Shown in pieces: positions 8,417-19,697 of a stretch of DNA of 64,000 bases; the first letter of the stretch is position 1, and every line of letters starts with the position of its first letter. The notes beneath the pieces were generated by a model that saw nothing but the letters and a program-made list of their open reading frames with translations, was not told the DNA's origin and made no database searches. This stretch comes from Ascarosepion bandense (lineage: Eukaryota; Mollusca; Cephalopoda; Sepiida; Sepiidae). A program made the position numbers and the translations under genes. The DNA lies in NCBI GenBank assembly GCA_037127315.1, contig JBBBDQ010001686.1:2326001-2390000 (forward strand), in the 5' to 3' direction.

Positions 8417-9985
8417 TGTCTGTCTGTGTGACAGTTACCTATAGACTCCGAAATGGCTGAAACGATTTTCTTGAAATTTTACAGAGTTGTACTATAAGCG
8501 TCTGCGAGTGTTTTTAGCTAGGTTTTGTGTCGAAGTACCCCTGATAAATATCGAAAATCTATAATCGAAAAAATCGGGTTATAGAAGGAGTGGTCCGATT
8601 TTAATCAAATTTCATACACCCATAGACAAAGACATAAGAAACAATATTCAGAAGTTTCAATAGTGCAGAAAATCGATAATATTGATGTTTGAAGGCAAGT
8701 TGTTTGTGTGTGTGTGTGTGTGTTTATCTGCCTGTATGTCTGTATTTTTTTTCAGCCCTTTTATTTTAACTTTGCTTCGGGTTTGGCTCTAAGTAGGTAT
8801 AATTATAGTTCTTACTCTCAGCCATGATACCATTTACTCAGAGGACTTATTTAACCTTAAAAATTCAGTTTACGACGAAAAAACTTATTTGATATCGATA
8901 CCAGGAAATCAGAATTTGACTTACGTCCATTCATTTTTCTTTCAGTCTACGGTTTCGCTTTAACTGGAAACAACTATTGGTTTTTAGTCTTTCGAGCCAA
9001 CGTCCAAAGAGTCTGAGCTCCAGGACCATGGATTAGTTTTAAAGCTTTCATTACACCCGAGCAACGCCGGGCTATACTGCTAGTATAGCAATAAACAAAA
9101 TACTCAGCAACGCAGTGGTTTAATGCAAAACTTATCCAAATGCAGACTATGCAACTGACCACCTTGCAGCTATCTGCAAACTAAGAGTGAGACTTTGGGG
9201 ATCGAAGAAGCCAAGGGCAGCACCCAGACTGCTATACAATACGCTCTTAAATGACCTCAACCTGCAGAAAAAATACTGACAGTGAGAGAACGAAACACGA
9301 AGAGCAAATGGGAAATGAAAGTTCGAAATGGGACGCACTTAAAGAAAGGCTAGAGACATCAGCAAACAACATTGTTCCAGAGAAAATCAGGCGCAGAAGA
9401 CAAAACGAGTGGATGATTGAAAAGATACAAAGGAGACAGAAAACTATGCCAAGGCATGAAACTGAATACAAGAAACTACAAAAGGGAAATAAGAACCAAG
9501 TGCAGACAGGCTAAAGAAGAAAGGCTAGACAATAAATGTGCCGAAGTAGAGAGATTGAGCTTGACTAATAAAGGAGGAACGCATGAAGAAATAAGGCAAC
9601 TAACAAGACGAAGAACATGCTCCTTAACAGGATGTATAAAATCCAAGGATGAAACGATCATATTAGAGAATACGAAAATACTTAAGAGATGGGAAGAATA
9701 TATAAAAGATCTCTTCCACGACAAGAGAGGGCGACCGATATTAAATGAAGTTGCCGTCGAACCGGAAATACTAAAATCCGAGGCAAAAGGATGGAAACGA
9801 AAATGAAATTAATACTGGGCATCAAGAAAGGAAAGCAACGGATAATATATTTGAAGGGCCTGAGCAGGTGGATGACAGAGCGAGTTTTGGGTGGAGTAAC
9901 AGGAGAAAGCATACTAAGAGCTACCAGGGATAGGGAAACATGGAGGGTCATGATCAACTACGTCCTGATAAGACATGGCACATAA
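7770..9985 (+). pseudogene. RTE-like LINE, degraded, with its RT core deleted
   Basis: Broken remains of an endonuclease/reverse-transcriptase gene. 7840-7920 reads like the APE endonuclease start (TRNVRIWNNCGQLENIKQKM, LNVKILGICE). 7986-8240 gives VKIKGRLFNIELIVVYAP, with the expected GDFN replaced by HGRLQ. 8280-8345 gives PILLWTWRSLGG and NQIDYL. Repeat C then interrupts it at 8361-9087. 9130-9780 is the endonuclease-RT linker (RLWGSKKP, KRWEEYIKDLF). The RT palm is missing and the frame resumes near 9790 with the C-terminal tail (GESILRATRDRETWRVMI). It ends 'ggcacataaaag' followed by (GATA)n. Non-functional: frameshifts, insertion and internal deletion. Confidence 0.72.
8361..9087 (-). 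repeat. Interspersed repeat C inserted in the RTE-like LINE
   Basis: Reverse-oriented, near full-length copy. It starts with the (TG)n tail at 8361 and ends with the complement of 'tagcccggcgttgctcggg' near 9060-9080. It contains an extra ~280-bp internal block (8760-9000) also present in the 20.7-kb copy but absent from the 326-858 copy. Confidence 0.7.
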
Positions 9986-9988
9986 AAG

Positions 9989-10030
<42 letters not shown>

Positions 10031-10040
10031 TGAACAGAAT

Positions 10041-10086
<46 letters not shown>

Positions 10087-10096
10087 TAGATAGAAC

Positions 10097-10148
<52 letters not shown>

Positions 10149-10153
10149 ACAGA

Positions 10154-10212
<59 letters not shown>

Positions 10213-10223
10213 TGAACAGACTG

Positions 10224-10272
<49 letters not shown>

Positions 10273-10322
10273 TGAACAGAATTAGATAGATCGACAGACA
10301 GTTAAATAGATATGAACAGAAC

Positions 10323-10390
<68 letters not shown>

Positions 10391-10392
10391 AG
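9986..10392. repeat. (GATA)n array with interruptions
   Basis: GATA tetranucleotides broken by short 'tgaacagaa/ctaga' spacers. It directly follows the RTE-like 3' end, so it probably grew from the LINE's tail. Confidence 0.95.
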
Positions 10393-11300
10393 AGACTGAG
10401 GTAGAAAGATTGAAAATTATGAACAGGCTCAAATAATCTTATTGAAATATATAAACAGACACAGATAGTCTGATATATGAAAAGGCTTAGTTAAATAAAG
10501 ACAGAACAAAGAATACATTTAGATAGAATGCTACATATGAGCATAGATAAATTAAAAGAATATGAAAAATAGAGATTAAAAATAATAATTAACAAATGCC
10601 ATAACATTTAATAAATTATTGAGTTATCTCTGCCGTTATATTCATTCTCTTATTAAATTGTAAAATTTTTAAAAGAAAGTTTTATATTATTTTAATCTTT
10701 ATTTTTCATAAAACATCTTAAATAAGACGATTTGTATGAATAAAATTTATGCCAAAGTCATCTTCCATACTTTTGGCTGGCTACTGTAAATCATATCAAT
10801 ATCAACTCCTGATAAAGCGATGACCGATGTGATAAAAAGAATACTCTAACTGAAAAAAAGCTTTTTTGAAATATTTCAGACAGTAAGCAAGTAATTTTTG
10901 TTTCAATTCAACTTAAGGTAAGTTCAAATTTGATATTTTGAATAAAATAATGGGTCAGCGAGGTGTATTTTATTTTTGTAAGATTTTTTTTTAAAACTGA
11001 GAATTGGCTTCTGTTTTCAATTGATAAAAAATGGCGGAAAATTTTAAATTTAAAATTTTTTTTTTGAACCTAAAAATCTTTAATTCCGATCAATTCAATT
11101 TCGATCCGAAATACACCAGGGTATTTTGATTACAGTAAATAGTAAATTTAATCTTTTGGCTTTCAATTAAATCTAAAACTAAAGCTTCAAGATATTTTTT
11201 TACTTTTAAAAGTTCAATTTAAATTGAGGTATCGAAAATTTGTGGCATTTGAGTAGAGGTAGCTAGATAAATAACTATAAACTAAAATATGGAAATACCA
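10393..11300. other. AT-rich stretch without genes
   Basis: 10490-10565 resembles 20175-20255 (a GATA-associated degenerate sequence). 11030-11230 is the inverted homologue of 35690-35840 ('ttaattgaaagc-aaa', 'aatttactattt', 'ctggt-tatttc'), so it is an old interspersed repeat. Otherwise I see nothing. Confidence 0.5.
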
Positions 11301-11359
11301 CAGATTAATGAGATAGATGGATTAACAGATATGAACGATGATATATAGACAGACAACTT

Positions 11360-11407
<48 letters not shown>

Positions 11408-11557
11408 TAAACAGCCTCATAGAGGTAAATAATGTAAAATGGATAGATTAACAGATAAGAGAGTGAGACGGACAGACGACCAGAGACACAGACATGCATA
11501 TATATAGATAGATATAAGCAAAGTAAAATGGATAAATTAACAGATATGATCACAGTC

Positions 11558-11627
<70 letters not shown>
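11360..11627. repeat. (GATA)n, (TA)n and (TG)n tracts
   Basis: GATA at 11360-11405, TA near 11560 and TG at 11572-11627, with short degenerate sequence between. Confidence 0.9.
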
Positions 11628-11628
<1 letters not shown>

Positions 11629-11873
11629 AGTTAGGTGCTATACATGAGACAAAAGAGACATGAATGACTGGGCAGCAAATTTTCCCGCATTACATTTTGC
11701 TGTACACTGTTTCCTAATCAAGGCTATAGAACCTAAACTGTACTTTTATTTAACCCATACATGGAGGGAGGTTACGGATTAATACCCTTTCCAGCCATGT
11801 AAGAGAATTCAACAAATTCAACTGTTTGATTTCCCGTTCCGAACCTATATCCGCAGCACCACAACGTGCATCC
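11628..11873 (-). mobile_element. tRNA-derived SINE D, reverse copy
   Basis: Reverse complement of the family seen whole at 34815, 37747 and 42504. The tRNA-like head is at the right end (complement of 'tgtggtgctgcggatat') and the tail block (tcagt-aggtgc-ata) at the left. Middle marks are 'aacccataca' and 'ggattaatacc'. An internal deletion removes part of the body. Confidence 0.7.
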
Positions 11874-11875
11874 TG

Positions 11876-11879
<4 letters not shown>

Positions 11880-11924
<45 letters not shown>
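11880..11924. repeat. (TA)n between SINE D and repeat C
   Basis: Nearly pure TA tract of about 45 bp. Confidence 0.95.
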
Positions 11925-11925
<1 letters not shown>

Positions 11926-12265
11926 TAGCAGTATAGCCAGGCGTTGCTCAGGTGTAATGAAAGTTTTAAAACTAATTCATGGTCCTGGAGCTCAGACACA
12001 GCCTAAAGAATATTTGTGTGAATTTTGATGAGAATCGGAAAAAATTGTGGATATATATAAAGGACATATAGATAGATAAACAGACACACACACAAATATC
12101 TTGCCTTTTATATATATATTATTGATTTTCTGCACTATTATAAGAACTGCAACCTTGAAACTTCTGAATATCGTTTTTTATGTCTTTGTCTATAAGTGTA
12201 TCAAATTTGATTAAAATCGGACCATTCCTTCTATAACCCGACTTTTTCGATTATCGATTATAGGG
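11925..12265 (+). repeat. Interspersed repeat C, 3' truncated
   Basis: Starts 'actagcagtatagcc' and follows the 326-858 copy through 'atcggaccattccttctataacc', then loses similarity before the (CA)n tail. Confidence 0.65.
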
Positions 12266-12426
12266 TAGTTATGGATGGAATAATATTCCTTATCAAAAGT
12301 AACGTTATTCTTTACAAAGTGCACAAAACAAAGTCGAGCGAATAATATTGATTTACAAATTATAACATAAATATGACACAAGTAGTGTCGAAACAAAATA
12401 GCTACTTTTGTAGTGACATTATAACA

Positions 12427-12743
12427 TTTGTGTTATAATTTAAGCTCTCACACCCTGATTGAGCACTCTAGAAGAAAGGTAGACTTGGAAAAACAGTAGC
12501 CACTCTAGCGTGTACGCATCGCTCATTTCAGTTAAAATAAAATTTGAGCACACTAGCTATTGGGCGCGTAATATGATATGCGCTAAAAAGACTGCCTCCT
12601 TCCACCGAACGCCCCGTGGTAGAGTCGCCGACTGACGCCAAATCGGTCGGGTTTCGAGCCTGGGTTATGTAGCAATCGGAGTCTAACCGTACTGATGAGC
12701 AGTGATACAGCGAAACAGATCTGTCTGCGGATGACAATATATA
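12427..12743 (+). mobile_element. Hammerhead-bearing tRNA-derived SINE, copy B (near full length)
   Basis: The most complete plus-strand copy. It starts near 'ctctcacaccctgattgagcac', passes 'aaacagtagcc' and 'tattgggcgcg', then the tRNA-like region with B box GGTTTCGAGCC at 12650-12660, and ends with the ribozyme at 12687-12730. The A box is partly deleted ('gccccgtggtagag'). Length is about 310 bp. It is followed by TA-rich DNA and then repeat B, the same order as at 29-325. Confidence 0.8.
12687..12730 (+). ncRNA. Hammerhead ribozyme (copy B)
   Basis: CCGTA 12687-12691, CTGATGA 12692-12698, stem II GCAGT/ACAGC with one A-A mismatch, GAAA 12712-12715, palindromic stem III, GTC ending at 12725, TGCGG 12726-12730. 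The core is intact; stem II is slightly weakened. Confidence 0.8.
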
Positions 12744-12754
12744 TTTATATATAT

Positions 12755-13003
12755 CGAAAAACCACAAATTAATTAATTCTTTACTAAACATTAATCAGGA
12801 AACTTTATACTGACAAAAGCGAGTGTTTATTCAGCAATATGCCGTCAGCCGTTTCTTGAACAGATCTTAAATAAATAATAGAATAATACATCATCAGCTC
12901 ACCTCTGGCCTTCTTCATTCAGTTAATAAACAATAAACAGACTGACGACAGATGAGGTCCAAATTACAGTGTCGTAATTAAAACTTTCAAAATAAGAATC
13001 CCT
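12755..13003 (+). repeat. Interspersed repeat B
   Basis: Second long copy, aligning with 5201-5440 from 'aaccaca-a-taatt' to 'aataagaatccct'. Confidence 0.7.
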
Positions 13004-13149
13004 TTTTTTGTGTATGAAAGAAAAATACCATCAATGTTTGTCTATATTTCTGACAGGTTATACAATGGAACCTACCGTATGCGACCCTCCTCGTCAGCGG
13101 TCACCTATTGTTAGCGACCGTTTTTCTATGCACGGACGATTTGCTAAGG

Positions 13150-13560
13150 TTAATTGACCCTCAGTGAGCGACCACATCTACAACGAAATCTGTAATATAA
13201 CAATCTGGTCCCACCCGAGGAAAGCTGATACAAGCGGGGTGTTTTCCGGTCGTTGAAAGGAACGGATGTTTGTTTTACCTTATTTCCGGCAGTAGCGGAA
13301 ATGGACAGAGGCAAACAGAACAGGTGTCTCTGAGAATTACGTGGGCGTGCGTGGGCGAGGCAAAAATCGGAAGTCCCGGTTTGGAGATTATAAAAAGACC
13401 TCGGCGCACGGATTTCACCAGACAGAGAGACAGAGGCAGACGAGAGAGCCAGACCAGACCAGAGGAGCAACAGATACGACCCCCCACCCCGTCAACCCCT
13501 GGAAGCGCGCTCTCACTCTCTGTTCACTAGGCTACACGGTTCATCGTCATCAATAAAAAT
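13150..13560 (+). promoter_or_regulatory. GC-rich segment with TATA-like and polyA-like signals
   Basis: Unusually GC-rich for this window. A TATAAAAAG lies at 13391-13399, about 25 bp before a candidate start region, and AATAAA is at 13551-13556. This could be a pol II promoter or the body of a solo LTR. No clean TG...CA ends were found, so the class is open. Confidence 0.3.
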
Positions 13561-13903
13561 ATAACTCATATTTTTATATATATGCGTGTTTGTCTGTTTA
13601 TCGATATATAACAAACAATCGGCTAGCATCAACGGGTAAAAATCACTGATCAAGCGACCTCTTAAAAAAAATTCTATTTTGGTCGTACACTGCGAACTTC
13701 TGAATTAGGAGAAACTAAAAAAAGTAATCTATTTCATTTTGCTTTGATCTTAATCAGCAATACTTCCTCATTGTTTTGTTATTGTAGTGTTGTATCAAAC
13801 TGTTCATGTACATTGTTTGAGTTCACCTCACGGTCAAACATCGGCTATTTCATTTGACATATTCAAGGGATTTATAGCAGTCTCTGTACTGACTTGGATA
13901 AAT

Positions 13904-14360
13904 TCAAGGATGGGGAAAATCACAACTATGTCCCTTTGTCAAATATCTATCTCTTTCGTTCCTTTATTTGGGGGGGGGGGAGTATCTATCTACTCTATTT
14001 CTATCTGGGTATGTCTATCTCTATCTCTTTGCTTCTCTACCCCACTCACACTCGCTGTCAGTTTTTTGTATGTTTTGTTTTGTTTATTTTTTTTTCATGT
14101 ATTATCGCAGATTCTCTTTTGCTATCACTCACATCCTATCAAGGATGGGGAAAATCACAACTATGTCCCTTTGTCAAATGTCTATCTCTTTCGTTCCTTT
14201 ATTTGGGGGGGGGGAGTATCTATCTACTCTATTTCTATCTGGGTATGTCTATCTCTATCTCTTTGCTTCTCTACCCCACTCACACTCGCTGTCAGTTTTT
14301 TGTATGTTTTGTTTTGTTTATTTTTTTCCATGTATTATCGCAGATTCTCTTTTGCTATCA
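13904..14360. repeat. Direct tandem duplication, 235-bp period
   Basis: 13904-14127 and 14139-14360 share 'tcaaggatggggaaaatcac', a G-run of 9-10 and 'ttttgctatca'. They differ in G-run length and very few other positions, so the duplication is recent. Confidence 0.85.
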
Positions 14361-14960
14361 GTCTTCTTCTTCTTCTTCTATGTGCCCTGTCCCTTCAGAA
14401 CGTAGGCGATCATGGATCTCCACGTCTCCCTATCCCTTGTGGCTCTTAGTATGTTTGCTCCTGTTGCTCCTGGCAACCCCTGTTCCGTCATCCACCTGAT
14501 CAGACCCTGCAAATATGTTATCCGCTGCCTTCCTTCTGTCTCTCCTTCCTTCTATCTGTCCAGTCAGTATCAGGTTCTCCAGGCTCTCCTTCCTCATTGC
14601 ATGTCCCAGGAACTTCAGTCGTCTCTTCCTGATGCTCAGCATCAATTTCCTTTTTGTTGCCATTCTTTCTAACACTTCGTCGTTGCTTGTATGCTCAGTC
14701 CACGATATCCGTAGCATCCTTCTGTAGTACCACATTTCGGCCGCTTCCAGTTTTGTCCTCATTTTCGATGATATTCTCCAGCATTCACTGCCGTATTGAA
14801 GAACTGACATCACGTAGCAGTCTAGCACTCTTTTCTTCGTTTCTATTGAGATCTTCCTGTGTGTTAGTATTTTCTAGGAAGTGTTCTAACAGGAGATGGA
14901 AAGTGCGACACGGAGATCCGAAGGCGAATTGGCATGCTATCACTCACTTCTAAGAAAAAA
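14361..14960 (-). pseudogene. RTE-like LINE, C-terminal fragment with (GAA)n tail
   Basis: Minus strand 14828 to 14430 reads CYVMSVLQYGSECW, WYYRRMLRISWTEH and RRLKFLGHAMRKES, the conserved C-terminal part after the RT palm. The tail 'cctgaagggacagggcaca' is followed by (AGA)n at the left end (14360-14382). The upstream RT core is absent. Same family as 49780-50450 and 51085-51490. Confidence 0.75.
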
Positions 14961-14999
14961 CTGAAACCGTATATGTCGCGAATTTTTCCAACCTACATA

Positions 15000-16850
15000 T
15001 TTTAGTACAGGCACGAAAAGGAAAGCAATAACTGACTTTTTTTAAAGTCCACTTAATAAATATTTTTTGTAATTTTTTAGTTTCTTGTTGACCGCTGTAA
15101 ATACGTTTTTAAAATTTTTAAATCAGTTGTGCTGAATAAATTTCTTTAAAGTTAGGCCATCTTTTTATGTTCTTATTTATTTATTACCAGGTTACATGGT
15201 ACAATTCAAATATGTACTCTTACAGGTATATAGATAGCAGCACACGCACACGCACACACACCTGCGCATATGTGAATAATCATTGCGTAGTAACAATGAG
15301 TCGATCACGTGAATGACCAGTACCAGTTGTAGAATAGCAGGTTAAGGCTAGTTGACCCAGATAAAAACCAGACAGGAAATAAGCCAGGCATGGAAGTCGA
15401 TTGCAAATCGTGGAAGCAGCAGGAGTTAAAATTCGCGCCAAAAGAAATCACGTGGCAAGAGAAACCCAAAGCAAAAATTTAGTCAGTTGCTTATTGGGTC
15501 TCGACAAAGCAAATCGTGTTTGCTGAACACTGACAAACGATGGAGGAAGGAAAAGCGCATTTTGAAGAAATAGCGTAAATTAGCATATTTCATCTTAAGC
15601 AACTCCGGATAAGAAAAAGACCGAGTGTATAAATTCTTATTCGTCAAAACAAGTAAGAAAACGGAACTGTGCCGAGTATCGAGAAAGAAAGAAATATAAC
15701 AACGAAGACGGAGAGAAATTATATTAATATTTGTTCGTTGATTCATACACGTTGAAAGAAAGAAAGAGAGAGCTACGAAGTTGACAGAAGTTGTAACGTA
15801 ATTCGTACGCTGATTTCAGTTGATTCGAAAGAGAAAATGAAAGCGAAGCCAAGTAATTTATCAAGAGAAGAAGAGAAAAGAAAGAGAGATAATGACGCAA
15901 AGAAATCACCAGATAAAATAAGCTACGTTAAAGATAAAGAAAACAGAATTGTTTGTGTGCAGAAAAGTCGACGCCGATTGAAGAAAAGAATAAATAAATG
16001 TGCAGACATTTCAGAATATCTGTGTGCTGAAAATATAATAATCAACTGAAAGATATAGAGACAGTTGTAACTACATAAATATCAAGTGTATAAAGAAAGA
16101 AGAGAAAGAAAGAAAAGAAAAGAAGAGACAGTAAAAAAAGAGAGAAAAACTGATACAAAGATAAGTTATCGAGTTATTAGACCCACGTGAGTACATGCAT
16201 ACATTTCCATGAATATTACGTTACTACACGCACCATACCATGTGTTTCAAATAATATGATTTTCTTCTATCTTATTGTATGTTGATATCTTGCATTCGTA
16301 ATCGCCTGTACTTTGTTCATATTTTCTATTGTCTATTGTAATTTATTATTTCGACCACGTTGGGTATTCAGAAATAATTTTGAGATTCAGGACATTGGAC
16401 TATCTAATTCATATTTGGATTTCTTTTTTTCTATTTTTATTTTTGATCTTTTATTCATTAAAATTTTATAACAAAATTACATTATCTCGACGTTTATCCT
16501 TGATTTGTTGTCAGCGCCCGTGTTGAACATTGAAGCAGACATGGGAAAAGATTGCCATTCGATTACCGATCGAACGAAAATCTTATTTTATTATTTTTCT
16601 TATTTGAATCATTGTCAATTTGTCGCGATCTGGGACAGATAACCAGTATCTGTTTATAAGTGTGTAAATGCAATTTACCCGAATCGACATATAAACATCT
16701 TGATGGTTATTGTCGGGACAGGTATGTGACAGTACATTCGGGTGAGTAGAATATGCGTTCCTGGTGTAAATAGGTCATGACTATGAGCCTTTGGTGAGCG
16801 ACCAGGTGCCGCATGAGGTGGTCGCATACAGCAGGTTGTAATTATTTACT
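15000..16850. other. Non-coding interior, partly purine-rich
   Basis: 15680-16140 is AG-rich on the plus strand (many 'aagaaag' and 'gagagaaa' words). Otherwise unremarkable AT-rich sequence with no recognised gene. A short (CA)n lies at 15238-15262. Confidence 0.4.
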
Positions 16851-17567
16851 ATATTTATTTGTTTCAGTACTCATCTTCGTTGCCATATTCATGAGGTTTC
16901 GACCGTTTTACTTTTATTTCATCCACCGGATGTCTCAGTATCCATTGTGTCACTAGACCACTGTCCGAGTTTCAAAACCTGATGTAGCCAGGTATTGAAC
17001 TCATGGCTGAAGTAAGTGGTTTCAGCCAGTGCTTCCATCCACTGCGCCTTGAAGCGAAAAGTCGGTGAATTTTGGGGACGTATGAATCAAATGTTTCAGA
17101 AAATATTTTTTAACCACGTTCATATTATAATTTCGTTGTTATTGTTTTTTTCTCTAGCAATGCCTACGATTTGATTCCATATTATATTCATTTCTATGCT
17201 TAGCCGGCTTAGGATATTTTTGTGGCCTATCATACGCGCTGACTCCTTAAATTTTCATATCTTCCGATAATGTTTATCTTTATTGTCATATTCACAAGTT
17301 TTCGACTGCAACACTACGGACTTTTTTGGGATTTATCTATATTTCTTAGATGAGCTATTGTAATTATTTACACTATTTACATTGTTCAGACTGTTTCCCT
17401 GATCTTTGTTTTGGTCGTTTTATGCTCCGATCTTCTTCAGGATGTGAATATGTATTTTTAGATGAGCTATTGCAATTATTTACACTATTTACATTTTTCG
17501 AACTCTTGTCCTCATCTTTATACATTTCTATGCTTGACCGGCTTAGAAAGTTTTTGTGGTTTACCAT

Positions 17568-17570
<3 letters not shown>
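16850..17570 (-). repeat. Family H with a tRNA-like module and hammerhead-like cores
   Basis: Inverse homologue of 5911-6620. On the minus strand: tandem 112-bp units (17350-17570), a GAAAAC core near 17310, the 'cctaagccggctaagcat' block, then a tRNA-like stretch with A box AAGGCGCAGTGG (17039-17050) and B box GTTCAATACC (16991-17000). It ends with CTGAGACATCC and GTCGAAACCTC near 16895-16945. A pol III promoter next to ribozyme-like cores parallels the main hammerhead-SINE. All frames are broken. Confidence 0.5.

Positions 17571-17571
<1 letters not shown>

Positions 17572-17617
<46 letters not shown>
17572..17617. repeat. (TA)n
   Basis: Nearly pure TA tract of 46 bp. Confidence 0.95.
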
Positions 17618-17619
<2 letters not shown>

Positions 17620-17850
17620 GGTTCCTAATGGAAGTAAATTATACAGTTAGATAATTACTCTTTATAGTGCCTAATAACAAAATAGAGCATAAATATATGT
17701 TAATTATTATTATTATGTCATTTTTCATCATATTTCGATTTCTGCTTTGGTCTCACTACCAACCAAGTCTGCGGGGAGACCTAAGGCAGTTAGTGGCGTG
17801 TTGTTATGGCTCCATTTCACGTTTTTCAATCTTCCCTATCATCCCTAGCA

Positions 17851-18663
17851 TTACATAGATAAAGTTTTCCTTAGTGTGTGGGCTGTACTTAATAAGACAA
17901 TTTTTTGTATATCTCTTAAGCTGGGGTTTCCAGGGATTCTTTCAATGTGTTGTTTTGTTCCATTTTTTATCATTCCAAGTGCACCTACTATCACTGGCAC
18001 AACTCTTGTTTTCAATTTCCACATTTTTTCTATTTCAATTTCCAGGTCTTTATATTTTGACAGTTTTTCAAATTCCTTGATTGCTATGTTACAATCCGCT
18101 GGACAAGCCATATCAATTAATAGACAAGTTTTCTCCTTCTGGTTTTTAACAATAATGTCTGGCCTGTTTGCCTCAATTTTTCTGTCTGTGTAGATGGTGT
18201 AATCCCATAGAATGGTTACATCTTCTATTTCTGTAACCGGTGCTGGGTGATGTTCATACCAGTGTTTGTTTACAGATTTTCCATAATGTTTACACATTGC
18301 CCAATGTAAATATTGCCCAACTCTACCGTGGCGATTTTTATATTCATTTGGGGCAAGCACAGAACAGCCTGAGATTAGGTGGTCTATTATTTCTTGGTGT
18401 TTATCACAAAACCTGCATTTTGGATCCATATTATTATGCATAATAATTGCCTGGAAGTTTCTAGTGAAAAGACTTTGGTTTTGTGCTGCAAGAATAAAGC
18501 CTTCAGTTTCAGACTTTAATCCAGATGCACGTAACCATCGATGTGTATTAACTTTGTCAACATTGGATTTATTGGCACGTTCTGGATATTGGCCATGCAG
18601 AGGTTTGTCTTGCCAGCGCTGTTTCATCTGTTCAAGAGCTTTATCTTTGGCTTTCATTTTCAT
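17851..18663 (-). pseudogene. LINE restriction-like endonuclease domain (CCHC knuckle + PD-D)
   Basis: 270 residues. A zinc knuckle CRFCDKHQEIIDHLISGC (C-x2-C-x7-H-x4-C) is followed by the nuclease signature RPDIIV...LLIDMACP (PD-x(n)-D, with 'PD' codons near 18157-18162). This is the site-specific nicking domain of R2/R4-type LINEs. It reads openly but is separated from the RT by a frameshift near 18770. It should be the C-terminus of one long ORF, not an independent protein. Confidence 0.82.
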
Positions 18664-18758
18664 ATTTTTTGCCGCAATAGTTGGTTCTTGGCTTCTGTTT
18701 TGCTTTTCTACAGAATCTACTAACTGTAAATCTTGTTTGTATTTACTGCCTTCTTTTA

Positions 18759-19670
18759 TTATTGAATATTTTTCTTTCTTTCTTCATATTGCCTTACTAA
18801 TTGTATCATCCAGTCCTTTGTTGTTTCTATGTATGTTAGTAAGCCAATAGCTGTTGTCTTGCATGACAATTCCAGCTGAATAAGACCTCTTCCACCTTCT
18901 TTACGGGGTATGTATAGACGGTCTACATCAGCCTTTGGATGATGCATCTTATGCTTAGAAAGAAGCTTTCTTGTTTTAGCATCCATTCGCCTGATGTCGT
19001 TTAGAGTCCAGTTTAAGATATTAAAGCTATATTGGACAACTGGGATTGCAAGGCTATTAATGGCCATAACTCTGTTCTGTGAATTTAATTCAGTTTTTAA
19101 TATCATTCGTAGCCTTCTATAGTACTCTTTACGCACTACTTCTTTCATTTTTTTATGGTGAATGTTTTCACTCTCATTTACACCTAGGTATTTATAAGCT
19201 TCTTCTGGTTTCAATTCTTTTATTGTTACAGCAGGGTCTAAGCTAATTGAGGATGTTTCTTGTATTGATCCACGTAAAACTGTAGCTTTAGCACATTTAT
19301 TCAAATTAAATTTCATTCCAATATCTTCGCTGAAGCATTTTACAGTTTGCAGAAGACCTTTCATCTCATTATCATTCTTAGCATACAACTTTAAGTCATC
19401 CATGTAAAATAGATGTCTTTTTTTCTTCTTTTGGCCTATTTTATAACCACATTCTGTCTTATTAAGTTGACTGGTTAGTGCTATTAATGATATGCAGAAT
19501 AGTAAGGGAGATAAAGAATCACCTTGACATATACCTCTTTTGATGTTTATTTCATCAGACTTATAGGTTCCATTTATATGATTGAGGTAAAGGGTTGTTT
19601 TCCATATAGACATGCACTGTTTGATGAAATTGATGATGACGGGCGATATCTTGTATATATTTAAAGTCTT
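18759..19670 (-). pseudogene. LINE reverse transcriptase, partial
   Basis: Contains ICQGDSLSPLLFCISLIALT (RT motif B region) and YMDDLKLYA with the catalytic pair at 19395-19406, followed by the thumb region KYLGVNES and HPKADVDRLYIPRKEGGRG. The fingers and motif A are missing (5' truncation in the (TAA)n). The frame ends early at 18759: this copy has one A fewer in the 'gaaagaaaaa' run near 18770 than the 38.8-kb copy, which puts the nuclease domain in another frame. Confidence 0.85.
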
Positions 19671-19697
19671 TAAAATTATTATTATTATTATTATTAT

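Larger units (their letters stand above)
13063..16838. mobile_element. Candidate pogo/Tigger-like TIR element, non-autonomous
   Basis: Left end at TA 13061-13062: 'caatggaacctacc' then GTATGCGACC. Right end reverse-complemented: 'caacctgct' then GTATGCGACC, also at TA 16839-16840. CAGTGGAACCT-type ends and TA target sites are typical of pogo/Tigger relatives. No transposase was recognised in the ~3.8 kb between; the interior holds GC-rich DNA, a tandem duplication and an RTE fragment. The inverted match fades after ~35 bp. It could be an old element with later insertions. Confidence 0.4.
17703..19695 (-). mobile_element. LINE with a restriction-like endonuclease (R4/Dong-like), 5' truncated
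   Basis: Runs from a (TAA)n tract at the 5' end (complement at 19670-19697) to (TAA)n at the 3' end (17703-17714). It encodes a partial RT and a C-terminal restriction-like endonuclease. The 3' UTR carries 'ggtctccccgcagacttggt'. Dong of silkworm is known to insert in TAA repeats, and the same pattern at every copy here supports R4-clade membership, although the clade is not proven. Confidence 0.8.

Noticed and set aside
13787..14499. 220- and 201-residue frames
   Set aside because: They are created by the 235-bp duplication and its G-run; no recognisable protein and overlapping frames are equally open.
16329..16526. Small membrane protein (65 residues, hydrophobic)
   Set aside because: Hydrophobicity follows from T-rich sequence; no promoter context or similarity that I recognise.
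17874..18850. Plus-strand frames of 60-128 residues over the LINE (repeated at 38948-39942 and opposite 55-58 kb)
   Set aside because: They are the antisense shadow of the restriction-like-endonuclease ORF; they recur at each copy because the DNA does.
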